Made by a program: the position numbers and the translations under genes. DNA of 24,200 nucleotides from Saksenaea vasiformis B4078 (lineage: Eukaryota > Mucoromycota > Mucoromycetes > Mucorales > Saksenaeaceae), in assembly GCA_000697055.1 (NCBI GenBank), contig JNDT01001293.1:1-24200 (forward strand). The letters run 5' to 3'. Each line of letters begins with the position of its first letter. Within the stretch, counting starts at the first letter, position 1. This document shows positions 1 through 10,199 of this stretch, one piece after another. Under the pieces are notes generated by a model. That model saw nothing but the letters and a program-made list of their open reading frames with translations. It was not told the DNA's origin and searched no databases.

Positions 1-47
1 CTGTCACATCATCAACTTCAGTACAGCATCGAAACTTATAGCATCAC

Positions 48-991
48 TTGTTCCTGCATCACGCACACACATGCTTACATATATTAGTCTCATTATTTCT
101 ACATCAAGTAAGAAACTATTACAGCAGCAAGGACACTTCCAGCAAACGAGGAAAGAATGAGCAAGAAAAGATAAAGGTGATTATACAAATGATAGGCGAG
201 CTCCTGATACAGCAGATGACCTTGTGTAAGGAAAAGACCTCTAAGAGTTCACAAAAACACGGTGTGAAGTCTAATAAATTTACATCTATTTCGGATGAGG
301 ATACTGTTAAGAACCAAGGACTGCTAACGAAGAGTGTCTGGAATTCGCTACAAGTTATTGTACAATCAGATAGGTACTTACAGCTTGTACCCCCCGATCA
401 GCCTCCCACAAATATGCTGAACGAGTCCCTGAGAGGCCATACACTTGAAAATGGTGATGAGTACGTAATATCCCTCAATCCAAGCTCACAGATGTTCTGC
501 TATATCGACGCGTCGTTTGACATGCTATTGCTCAATTCTGCCTTCAATTGGCAATACTTTTACATATTTTGACGAGACCAACATATTTGACAAGACGTTG
601 ATGGATGCGCTCTCTCGTTATCGACAAAACAATCAAGCCTCAGATTCAAAGCTTCTGAAATGTCGGTTAATTGAGTGTCGAGAATCAGGCGGTGGAGTAC
701 GTGAGACTCGGTTAGGGATGCTTTTATTCTGTAGAAGAACAGGGGACTGATTATAATCTGCTATCCAATTAACTGAACTGACGGAGTGATGCTGAGTATA
801 CATTATGGTAGTAAATGTACGACAAAGAAGTCTGGATACAACAGCTTTAGACGCTCTCTGTTATTTCATGTGGAAGAGCACTTCATTCAAGGCGGAAATG
901 AACGAACGGCCTGAATCAAGCATTCTCAGACACTATTGCACGTTTATGACAACTATAGCAAGGCCCTTAGTGAGAGCACTGTGAATACACT
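48..991 (+). pseudogene. Broken coding relic, unrecognised family
   Basis: Three successive coding-like stretches on the plus strand lie in three different frames: about 120-572, 540-750 and 806-991. The first is open for about 150 codons with a Lys/Ser-rich start. It ends in a segment containing the motif CYIDASFDMLLLN (about 499-537), after which the reading must move to another frame to continue as YFDETNIFDKTLMDALSRYR. No intron of normal size joins the frames convincingly. The Cys-Tyr-Ile-Asp-Ala pattern followed by hydrophobics is reminiscent of the catalytic Cys box of USP-like cysteine proteases, but that is a hypothesis only. No ATG was found that clearly starts the first stretch. 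It may be the 3' part of a gene entering from outside the window, or a decayed mobile-element gene. Confidence 0.35.
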
Positions 992-1000
992 TTTGTTATA

Positions 1001-1963
1001 TTACAAAAAATATAAATTAAATGGAACATAAAATAGTTAAGAATAATTTATTTGTTCTGTTGTGTCCAAACAACTCAATTCTACAGAATTGTTCCTAATA
1101 AGTGTATCACACATCACTCCGCTGAATTCGGTTATCTAGAGGAGTTTTTAGTAAATCTAGTTCCTCGTTCTTTTTTCACAAGAATAAATAGTGCACCGAG
1201 TCTCACGAACTTCAACGTTTCGATTTCGTTAAATAGCCAATACTACATTATCAGACGTGCTAGATATAAATCTGGTGTGCATGGATGAAACTATGTATTA
1301 CTACTGTATCTATAGCTAATATTACGAAATATGCCAATGGGCGTTTAAGGAAATACTGAAAGGTATGAACATTAGTTTCCGACAGGAAAGTGCACTATAA
1401 TGGACCACATGCTGTATATAAAAAGTCGATTATTGGGTCTTCTTGCTGTAGATAAAGGCACATCGCTCCTCCAATCCAAATTATGGTACATCGTCATAAC
1501 GACGGTCAACCGTTGTTAGCATCAGGTATGCCACTGCAACAGCGCTCATCCAAGCCTTAGATAGATTCCTAAATGCCTACATGACACAAACCAAAAAAAA
1601 AACTGCCTTGTAAAAGAAAAAAAGATACCAATGACCTCTGCGCTGCGACAGCGCATTTATGTTCTCTTGGTCAAACTTAAGAAAGGGACTATAACGTTCT
1701 AACGGTGTAGTAGGGGAAAGTAGTGACATGTCTCTCACCTGCGAGAAAGACAACAATGACGAGGGTCAAGGACTGAGTTGACGGAATTGCAAGTGAACTG
1801 GAGGGAGCGGCCGGATCAAAGAGGAAGAACCGGTCTGAAGTTTTGTTGGTTTGTTCCTGAAATGGTTATGGAAGTACGTTGTCGGGAGTGTAAAAGTGAG
1901 AAACAAGGAAGTTATCACACTTTATAAGATTTCCACGGGTAATCCGTGTCTCTGTGGTTAATC
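1001..1963. other. Intergenic DNA left of the transposase
   Basis: No supported gene. AT-rich DNA with short unconnected ORFs. A 5-bp-stem hairpin (CACGG...CCGTG, 1934-1948) sits just past the transposase stop codon. I looked here for the left terminal inverted repeat of the transposon and could not match anything to the DNA beyond the transposase start. Confidence 0.5.
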
Positions 1964-3361
1964 CTATAACCCTTTTTCTTCATTTTTACAGTGCGGAAGG
2001 GACGATACAGCATGTCGAATCCATGCCTGGCAGTCTGATAGGGTCACTTTGTTTACTGACTCACAGATTCGGTCCGTAAGTCGATCGTCCACTTTCAGCA
2101 CATTTCGCCTAATACCTGCTTTTACCTTTGACCAAAATTCCTCAATAGGGTTAAGAAAGGGGGAATATGGTGGTAAGTACAGACAGTTATAGCCTCTACT
2201 CTCAATCAGATTGCGGACGACTGCAGGTGTGTGAATTGGGGCATTATCCATTACGATGTAATGGCCTTTCATATTATTTCTATCCAACACATCCATTACA
2301 TTTGATATATAGGACAGAAAATGTCCTGTTCGTGTACCAATCCGACCATTAACTGTCTTCGTTTGTTTTCCGTTAAAATTTCTCTTTTTGGACATAGATA
2401 CAGCCTGAGGTTTTCTCAAAGATATATCTATCACTCCAGCCTCAGATATGGCGCCTAATATAGTAATTGTAACTCCCTTTCCTGTTGGTACAATGCCTTT
2501 TGCTGGTGTTCCCTTCAAAGAACGACCAAAATTTCTTTGAGTGTGCAAGTTGAAAGCAGATTCATCGATAAAAACGCAATTTTTGATGAAGTCCAAGTCT
2601 TCCATCTTCTCCCACTCTTCAATTTTCTCCTTTCTCAAAGCTATCACTCGATCCGAATTTCTTGCTGCAGGAAGTTTTTCCAACTTTTTCAAAGTTATAC
2701 GGCATTTATTGACCAAATGCCTATGCAACGCTGATTCTGAGATAAATATGTCTTCGAATGCCTCACATAAGCTCCTTTTGATATCACTCAGGATAGCAGT
2801 GGGATTCCTGTCAATATAATCTACAAGAAACTGGGAGTGAGCTTCAGTAAGCTTACCAGAACATCTCATATGACGTTTTCTCTGAACGCCAGGCAGACGT
2901 CTTTCTTCATCCCTATTGTACGTTTTGATATAATGTTGAGCAGTTCGAATATTTATGCCTGTGATCAGCCCTGCATCCTTTGCTGTTATTCCTTCTTCAA
3001 TCACCAAATCAAACAACTTTTCTATTTCATGCGGCGTATATCTTCTGTATGATCTTCTTGTTCTAGCTTTAGTCAACTGTTCAGACGCTCCCTGTGTGTG
3101 TTGTTGGTTTGGAAAGTGAACGAGGTTCGTTAAATATTTCTTTCCGGTGTCATCAACAGATAATCGATCATCTGCCAATCTGCGCATATGCACAAAGGCA
3201 TCGTCTACATTACCACTTCTTTCCCGCCATACTTCACTCGAGATAGCTGCATATGAATGAGGCAATCCTGTCAGCTCATTCGGTTCATCATCATGATGCA
3301 TGTCGGCTTCAGATGAGAAAAATTCATTGATATCCATATAATCACATAAGTCAACCATCAT
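1964..3361 (-). CDS. Tc1/mariner-IS630 superfamily transposase, DD34E
   Basis: This is a 465-residue intronless ORF starting with ATG at 3361. Transposases of this superfamily cut and paste DNA elements with a DDE catalytic triad, usually at TA sites. Residues about 105-150 read as a helix-turn-helix (RRYTPHEIEKLF...AGLITGINIRTAQHYI) and 165-225 as a second Tc3/homeodomain-like DNA-binding part. The catalytic domain shows D266 (FIDES), D372 (VMDNAPIH) and E407 (PFLNPIEEFWSKVK). Exactly 34 residues separate D372 from E407, giving the DD34E spacing of Tc1-like and IS630-like elements. All three acids are present and there is no stop or frameshift, so the copy looks recent and possibly active. 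The terminal inverted repeats and target-site duplication were not found, so the limits of the element are unknown. Confidence 0.9.
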   Translation of the reverse strand: MMVDLCDYMDINEFFSSEADMHHDDEPNELTGLPHSYAAISSEVWRERSGNVDDAFVHMRRLADDRLSVDDTGKKYLTNLVHFPNQQHTQGASEQLTKARTRRSYRRYTPHEIEKLFDLVIEEGITAKDAGLITGINIRTAQHYIKTYNRDEERRLPGVQRKRHMRCSGKLTEAHSQFLVDYIDRNPTAILSDIKRSLCEAFEDIFISESALHRHLVNKCRITLKKLEKLPAARNSDRVIALRKEKIEEWEKMEDLDFIKNCVFIDESAFNLHTQRNFGRSLKGTPAKGIVPTGKGVTITILGAISEAGVIDISLRKPQAVSMSKKRNFNGKQTKTVNGRIGTRTGHFLSYISNVMDVLDRNNMKGHYIVMDNAPIHTPAVVRNLIESRGYNCLYLPPYSPFLNPIEEFWSKVKAGIRRNVLKVDDRLTDRICESVNKVTLSDCQAWIRHAVSSLPHCKNEEKGL

Positions 3362-4929
3362 TTTTCAAGAGAAAGATGTGCTTCCTTCAAAAATCAGCAA
3401 ATTCCTTTTTGGCGAACAGCTGAGTTTCTATGACGCAAAAAAGTGTTATTCAGCTAGCGCAAAATTGTTCGATCAACGCAGAGTCACAGTGCAAAACCGG
3501 TACAGATGGTCTACTGTATGCAACTGTAGTTTGGTGTTGTGTTATTTAGCATAGACTACATCCGAGGTTCAAAGAAATTTTACCCGAAATGTAGTTCTGC
3601 GGAATAGAAAGCTGCTAGCAATGATGATTCGTCTCCTCTGTACAAGAGTTGACGCACTTAATCACAGACCAACTGATGATAATTCTATGCACAGAGCACA
3701 TATGGAAGTCAGAGCATTGCCGATAATTATGGTTTAATTTCTTTGTTTCAATGTAATGATCATGAGATAACACGCAAACAATGAAAACATACATATGAGA
3801 GCCGCTGCTGCAGTTACTTCTAGACGTGAACTCATGAATACAACAACTATCTAACTAGGTTACTGGATAGCCACTGATAACGCAATGCATTTCTCGTAAC
3901 CCTTCTTTTAAGCTTGAGAGAGGCGAATCTTGGAATCGAGACCTTGAAGAGTTTGAAAACCGCCTTTACGTGCTTCGCTTCCGTACCGATCATGCAAAGA
4001 AGACATGGCGGAGGTTACCTTGTGGTTGGCGGTAGAGTTTTGGGTGATCGCTACAGACACCCGGTGTCTGCCTCCTAAGGTCATTTAAAGTCAGATACTG
4101 GATCATCGGCGATAGAAGAAAGAATGGAAGCCTTGTTTCAATTTTTCAGTTCGGCAGATAGCAAATGCTGAAAGAAGATGCGTGCTTCCGATTTTGGCAA
4201 GACTTCAGACAATCACTGCGCGTAAACTCCACGAGATTCGAGTAGGCATAGCGAATTAGTATTCAAAAATTCATTCAAAAACCACCAACCCAGTCCATTC
4301 AAAAGGAATCAGCCAATATCTATAACAGATTCAAAACAGCTGTCAACTGATAGCATCACGGAAAAACTGGATTTGATCTTTTTAAATAGGGAGCGGTATG
4401 AGATCAGTGATATTATCATGTTATTCTGTACAACAAAGCAAAGGTCGGATAAATGGTTAAGGCGATGCCCATCAAAGAAAGCAGATCAAAAAAAAAGGCA
4501 CTAAATATTGGGACGGCGGTAATTCTTTATGATTTACGCTTACGATTTCTATTGCTGATACAGGATCTCTAATAGGGAAAAAGAAAAAGAAAAAAATTCA
4601 TTGAAAGGAGGGGTGCCGCAGCGGGCCTGGACTGAGCTGTCTAACCTGTGAGGTTTTTCCCAATGCAGACCATTGCGCATTTCGGGTCACAAAAGCCACG
4701 ATGAAACTGGTAACCGAGTTTGTGACCCAGCCTAAATAATCATAGTACCCTAATATACACGTTGTTATGGATCCCGAAGTATCTTTTGGTTTCCTCCTAA
4801 AGCCTACGAGATGTCTTCTTAGTTGTTGTCTAGACAGAGTATAGAGTATTAGCAAGATAGATAGAGGTTCCTCGGGTTTCTCAAGTGACTTGCACATTCG
4901 ATTTTTGGTCGCACAGGAGGGCAAGCGTT
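3362..4929. other. Gene-free stretch between the transposase and RasGAP
   Basis: No supported gene. Short ORFs on both strands lack codon bias or recognisable motifs; the 108-codon minus-strand ORF at 4598-4924 was rejected. The only structured item is a perfect 10-bp inverted repeat (GGGTCACAAA at 4684-4693 and its complement at 4719-4728). The right part presumably holds the RasGAP promoter. Confidence 0.5.
4684..4728. repeat. Perfect 10-bp inverted repeat with 25-nt spacer
   Basis: GGGTCACAAA at 4684-4693 is matched by TTTGTGACCC at 4719-4728. This could be a hairpin, a paired regulator-binding site, or part of a short transposon relic. It lies about 390 bp upstream of the RasGAP start codon. 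No function can be assigned. Confidence 0.55.
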
Positions 4930-4969
4930 GAAGGAGGGAGGAGGGAGGAGGAGGAGGAGAGGAGGAGAC
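4930..4969. repeat. GGA-rich purine tract
   Basis: About 40 bases almost purely G/A on the plus strand (GGAGGGAGGAGGGAGGAGGA-like), 150 bp upstream of the RasGAP start. It contains many closely spaced GG and GGG runs, so G-quadruplex or triplex formation is conceivable. It is probably a promoter-proximal element. Confidence 0.7.
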
Positions 4970-4985
4970 TTTCCTAACTGTTATC

Positions 4986-5060
4986 TTTCTCTCTCTCTCT
5001 TTTTTCTTTCTTTCTTTCTTTCTTATTTATTTTGTTTTCTTGTTTCATTTTTTTTTTCTC
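4986..5060. repeat. CT / TTTC pyrimidine tract in the RasGAP promoter or leader
   Basis: A (CT)n run at about 4988-5000 passes into (TTTC)n and T-rich DNA up to about 5060. CT-rich blocks just upstream of the start codon are common in highly expressed fungal genes and often mark the transcription start region. The block lies 60-130 bp before the ATG at 5119. Confidence 0.65.
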
Positions 5061-5118
5061 CAGCTCTTATTGATATTTTTCTTGTTTATCATCGTTTGTG
5101 CATTCAACAGCTTTGACC

Positions 5119-8085
5119 ATGACAGATCGTCGCAGCGGCATGGTTCAAGCCTATGGTTACCCTGCAGGCACAGGCACCACTCAAATTGTTACCCGGGCAG
5201 TCGCTGCTGCTGCTGCTAATAGTCATCATTCTAATCGCAAAGCTGGTCGAAGTTCTAAGAGATACTCAGTCTCTGCATTTTATTCCATGGCTGCAGAGCA
5301 AGATAATGAAGTGGAAGACGAATTAGCTCAAGGCATGTTGAAATAAAAGCAAGTGAACAGCACAACAACTGAGACAGACCTAATTTTCTTGCAGCCCAAC
5401 GTCGTTTAAGAGATTTGAAATCAAAAATATCGGCCCAATCGAAAAGAAACTTTGTATTAGAACGAGACGTACGCTATCTCGACTCACGTATCGCTTTGCT
5501 GATTCAAAACCGTATTGCTCTGGATGAGGTAATGTTATAACCCCAAAATGCAAATCTTCGGGACTGATGAGAATAGCAAAATGAAATGGCAACCCATTTG
5601 GAAGAACATGGCGACGAAGATAGCGAGTTTTATCCTGACGATCGAAAATTGCAACAATATGGCAACCTATTTTACCTTCTGCAGAGTGAACCTCGTCATA
5701 TAGCAACGCTTTGTAGACTGGTCAATTTATCCGAGATCGATAATTTACTACAAACGACAATGTTCGTGATTTATGGAAATCAATACGAAAGCCGCGAAGA
5801 ACACCTGTTACTAACTATGTTTCAGGTAAAAAAAAATAAGCTGATGACGATGGTCAATCCATTTTTCCGATGAACTGAACAAAAAAAAAAAATTGTTTTT
5901 TCTATTTGATGCAGAACGTGTTGGCTGCGCAGTTTGAAACATCTACCGAATTTGGTTCTTTGCTTCGAGCCAACACGCCTGTTTCACGCATGATGACCAC
6001 GTACACGCGCCGAGGCCCTGGCCAGTCTTACCTAAAGTCGGTGCTGGCGGACAAAATTAAGAGTCTTGTGGAGCACAAAGATCTAAACCTTGAAATCAAT
6101 CCGCTCAAGGTAAAGAAAAACAGAGAGACGCCCATCAGTTAAAACAAATCTTACTCACCCACGCCGCCCTCGTTTTCCCAGGTATATGAGCAGATGGTAG
6201 CACAGATTGAAGAGGACACAGGTGAACTGCCACCAGAACTGCCCCGTAGCGTCACACCCGAAGTGGCTGCTGCCAATCCTGATGTACAAGCTATTATTCA
6301 TCCCCGTTTAAAAATGCTTATGGAAATTGCCGAAGGCTTCTTGACCACTATCATTGCAGCCACTGCATCTGTACCTTACGGTATACGGTGGATTTGCAAA
6401 CAAATCCGATCACTAACCAAGCGTAAGACGCCCAACGCATCGGACTTCTCTGTCTGTTCTATGATTGGGGGATTTTTCTTCTTGCGATTCATCAACCCAG
6501 CTATTGTAACTCCAAGAGCGTACATGCTGGTGGATAATGCGCCGAGTAAACATCCACGCAGGACATTGACTTTGGTAAACTATCGCCAAAACAAGCATCA
6601 CACAGACAAGGCTCATGTCTTTCACAGATTGCTAAAATGTTACAAAACTTGGCTAACCGGCCATCCTATGCGAAGGAGACGTACATGTTACCTACAAACC
6701 CTTTTGTGGAAGCCAACAAACAGCGCATCAACAAGTTTTTGAATGAGCTATGTGAAGTCGGTGACTTTTATGAATCATTGGAAATGGATCAGTACATGGC
6801 TTTATCAAAGAAAGATATCGAACTTAGCATTACGTTGAACGAAATCTTTAACACACATGCGCTTGTTCAACAACATCTAGAAGTAATTGCGCCGAAAGAA
6901 AAAGATCATATTCGGATTTTGATGAACGAGATTGGACCTGCACCTTCTCAAGTCTCGCGAAAAGAAAACAAAACCATTGACCTACCACTCTTCAGTCGCT
7001 GGGAAGTACCTATCCAGGGTCAGTATTATTATTATTATTATTATTTCCCCAGTCCACAACCTTGGCTGAACAAACAAACTTTTTTTTTTCGTAGATCTTA
7101 CAACGGCACTCATGTCGGAAAATAATATTACCCAAAATGATATCCTTTATATGGAAACAAAGGCAATCTATGTGCAGCTGATACGATCACTTCCTTATCT
7201 CGCTGCTGGACCTATCGACTTGGATTATATCGCCGAAACAGCCGCTACAACAAAAGATACCCAACTTGTGAGGAAAGGCATCAAGGTGAAGGATATGCTT
7301 CGTGAACTAGAGGATGCGGGTATCATTGATCATAGAGACCGCTACAAACTGCTAGTAGAGGAGATTACACAAGAATTGGCCCATTTGGGAAATCTCAAAG
7401 AAAAAGTGCTACGGGAACTAGACTCGCTCGACTCTGTCTACAAAACCATTTTGGAACATAACACTTATCTACGCGGTCAACTGGAAAGCTACAAAGCATA
7501 CTTACAGAATGTCCGTATTCAGAGTGGTGGCGAGAAACAGACAAAGAACTCGGTTGGCATAGGTGTCGAAGTGGATGGCAAAACCAAAAAAACCAAAAGT
7601 GCGGTTCAAGGCCCATTCAAATTTTCACACAATCAATTGGATAAAGACGGAGTTATTGCTGAGAGTACAGTGCCTGAAAGCAGGTGACAAAGAAAACGGA
7701 AGGAAAAGATAGCTGCATACTGAATGAATGAATGTTCTAAATTCTAGGCGTCCTAATATCTATTTTTCTATTACATCGCCATTACCTGGAACTTTTATTA
7801 TTGCTATGCATTACAAAGGTAAAGTTGACATTGCTGTATGGACAAAACGCGTTTGACGTATCTTTGGAAAGGACGTGATAAGGCCATTCTGGAGATGGAC
7901 CTTAAGCTGGACGATTTGCTCGAAAAGGTAATTAATGAACAATCAGCCACTAGAGACACACAACTGATTTATCGTTTCTGCAGCAACAAGATAACGTCGA
8001 ACTTCTGGATTTGGAGTACGTGCGACTTAATGTGTCCAAGACGCTTCAATTACTAAATCGCACGTTTGTAACAAGGAGCAAGTAA
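5119..8085 (+). CDS. Ras GTPase-activating protein, Sar1/Gap1 (IQGAP-related) class
   Basis: Ten exons: 5119-5332, 5395-5528, 5577-5825, 5915-6109, 6182-6574, 6628-7018, 7095-7683, 7748-7818, 7872-7927 and 7984-8085, giving 797 aa. That is close to the roughly 766 aa of fission yeast Gap1/Sar1. The protein stimulates GTP hydrolysis by Ras and so switches Ras signalling off. An N-terminal coiled region (about 60-116) precedes the RasGAP domain. The arginine finger is R217 in LLRANTP, and the signature [12 protein letters not shown] lies at 364-375. A RasGAP C-terminal domain spans about 560-690, followed by the conserved tail ([11 protein letters not shown], then a helix ending LLNRTFV). The ATG at 5119 is the first in frame after the CT tract. 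Intron 1 begins with GC rather than GT. Exon joins preserve frame throughout and match the family's conserved order. No damage was seen. Confidence 0.93.
7024..7047 (+). repeat. (TAT)n microsatellite in RasGAP intron 6
   Basis: About eight TAT triplets lie inside the intron 7019-7094, just after its donor. The intron's acceptor is preceded by a run of T. Length variation here would not affect the protein. Confidence 0.85.
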
Positions 8086-9389
8086 GTGTTTAACTCTAAA
8101 AAAACAACGTCTCTCCTATTTAGCGAGAGAGTGACACTCTTACAAACATGAAATTCTTACCAGGGGTTTGTTTTCTTGAATCCTTCGAGTATGTCAAGAC
8201 GATCTATTGGCGGCACAATATTTGGCTGCATATCCCTGTGACGAGTATAACGCAGCGCGTTTATTTTATCATCCTGACTGTCTTAATTCCCTTGCAACAA
8301 CAACAACACTACCATTGTCGATGAGAAGAAAAAAACGGAAGAAGAAAAAAAAAAGACGAGAAGATGATACTTAATCCTTTAATTAAACTAAATAGCACCA
8401 TCTTTTGCAATGTTCAGTACTATCGCGGAGAGCACGCAACTATTAATTGCTATGCGGCACGCTGCAATGACCATAAAGGGGGGGGGGGTTGTCGTTGTCC
8501 ACAAAATAAGCTTGAAACACCCGAAATCCCGCGATCCCTATCAGTGTATTAATTTAAGCAGGTTTTTTTTTTTTGATTTCTCTTATAGCTTATGTTTCCG
8601 CGTGTTCTTCGTTAGGTATCGTTGAATTAAGATTTTCTTTTTAAGAAAGGGCGCTAATAGATTACTGCAATACTCCTCTTTTGTTCTCCCTTTATACTCT
8701 CTGGGAGCCGCTATACCATTTTTATAACTTTTGTTGTTTTGTTTTCCCGAATTTGAGAACAATGTACTTATTCTCATGAATGTGAAAAAGCAACTTTTTT
8801 TTCCATACTTTGCATGAAAGTGATCGAGGTAACACTTTGTACTACCACTTGATGGTGAGTATAGACTTGCAACATGCATGTGCATCATGCATAGTCTGTG
8901 AGCGAACATGGCGACCCACGAAAAATTCACGGAGAGCGCAAGCCCGAGTTCTACAAAAGCCCTCGAGCAAACTGCTTACCTGGTGGTTTTAGCACGTAAC
9001 GCCCACTGCACGAGGACGTCTTGCAAAGGTCCCTAGAATACGTCAGATGAGATACAACGGGGTGCAGCGCCTTAGATGGTCCTCTTTAGCGCCCCAAAGA
9101 AGTTTGTCCCTACTGATTTCAACATAAGGCAGTGTAAGGAAAACGTGAGCAGATTTCTGTTATTACCTGAGAATCAACAACCCACTTGCTCAAATCTAAC
9201 GGATAGCGAGACGTAAACAATGAACGAAAAAGGAGAAGAGCAAAGGAAATATAATCTGCGGAGAACCCAAAACAGATTCAGCACAATGAACGCTTTCTTT
9301 CTTGCTCGTGGAAGGACTAAGAGCTCCTGTCTTTCTTTGTGTTTCAAGATAGCCAGGCCACGTTCGTTTGCCATGTCTTCTAATGTATT
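8086..9389. other. Intergenic DNA after RasGAP
   Basis: No supported gene. AT-rich with homopolymers, including an 11-base G run at 8478-8488. Short ORFs on both strands carry no recognisable motif and their frames are not joined by plausible splice sites. The first part should hold the RasGAP 3' end. Confidence 0.5.
8478..8488 (+). repeat. Poly-G run (G11)
   Basis: Eleven consecutive G residues in otherwise AT-rich intergenic DNA. A similar G10 run is present at 22011-22020. Such runs are prone to sequencing and replication slippage. Confidence 0.8.
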
Positions 9390-10199
9390 ATGATAGTATT
9401 CTCCTTGGAAATGGAAACTTTAGAGCTCATGTTATGGATTCGGGACGTCTTCAACGACACAGAAAGTGTGATTCAGGTTTCTTATCACTTATCAGAACCA
9501 TTAATAGAGCGATGGATATATCTGAATTATACTTCTACAAGCTCCTGTACAGGTACACATGATGTAGGAATAATGAACGATAGTATGCGACAAGATGATG
9601 ACCGATAACAGGCTCTAACAGGAGATTCAGTGGCTCAAAATAAGTCTTCTCGCATTACTCTTTTCATACGATCGACCATTTCGTTGCTATGCCCTGGATA
9701 CTGCAATAAATTCACTTTGCACGACCATGGCAAACGTGGCAATGGCAATATCCTTTTCGTGCAGAACTACTCTAATGCTTCTTTTAGAATCGAAAAAGAC
9801 ACAGTGGTCAAGACCGTCACATGCCAGGCATCAAGTGTATTAACCCTCACAGTGCGGTCTATGAGGGGATTCTCTCGTATGTGTATTGTGCTGATCAAAC
9901 AAAGACGAATCTACACGCTTGTATCGAGTCAGCATTTCTGTCAAAGAAAGACTCCTTCTGCACCGTGGATGCTCTTCCTAATATACTTCCACCAAAGCTA
10001 TCCAGCGCTTCACTGCTGCCCACACTCTCTCCTGTCCCTTGATACGAATTTGGTAGCTCGGGTATATCAGTTTTCATGCAAAGTAGCAGCTGGGAAAAAG
10101 TCAAGCTCAAACAGTACTTTGAAAGAGCGCGTATGGCTCGGAAATGACAAGCAATTCCTAGGAGCTGGATTTCTTTGCAAAATGGCTATCATGTTATAG
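9390..10199 (+). pseudogene. Decayed ORF, weakly Atg13/HORMA-like
   Basis: One frame is open from 9390 to 10199 apart from a single TAA at 9606-9608, an unusually long open run for this AT-rich region. The first part reads ...VIQVSYHLSEPLIERWIY and, after the stop, SSRITLFIRSTISLL followed by PGYCNKFTLHD. The order, an LIERW-type block followed by a basic-hydrophobic RSxxSLL...PGY block, is reminiscent of the HORMA region of the autophagy protein Atg13. Conservation is too weak to be sure. From about 9890 on, the protein reads as low quality, and another frame (9821-10042) becomes equally open. No start, splice sites or full domain could be found. Best treated as a pseudogene or fragment. Confidence 0.3.

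Noticed and set aside
1630..1700. Possible left terminal repeat of the transposon
   Set aside because: GC-rich short palindromes here did not match the DNA right of the transposase beyond a few bases.
4598..4924. 108-codon minus-strand ORF upstream of RasGAP
   Set aside because: Residue use is typical of chance translation and includes the inverted repeat. No family resemblance.
5380..5706. Minus-strand ORF inside RasGAP
   Set aside because: Antisense shadow of RasGAP exons 2 and 3.
7395..7616. Minus-strand ORF within RasGAP exon 7
   Set aside because: Antisense shadow of a well-supported coding exon.
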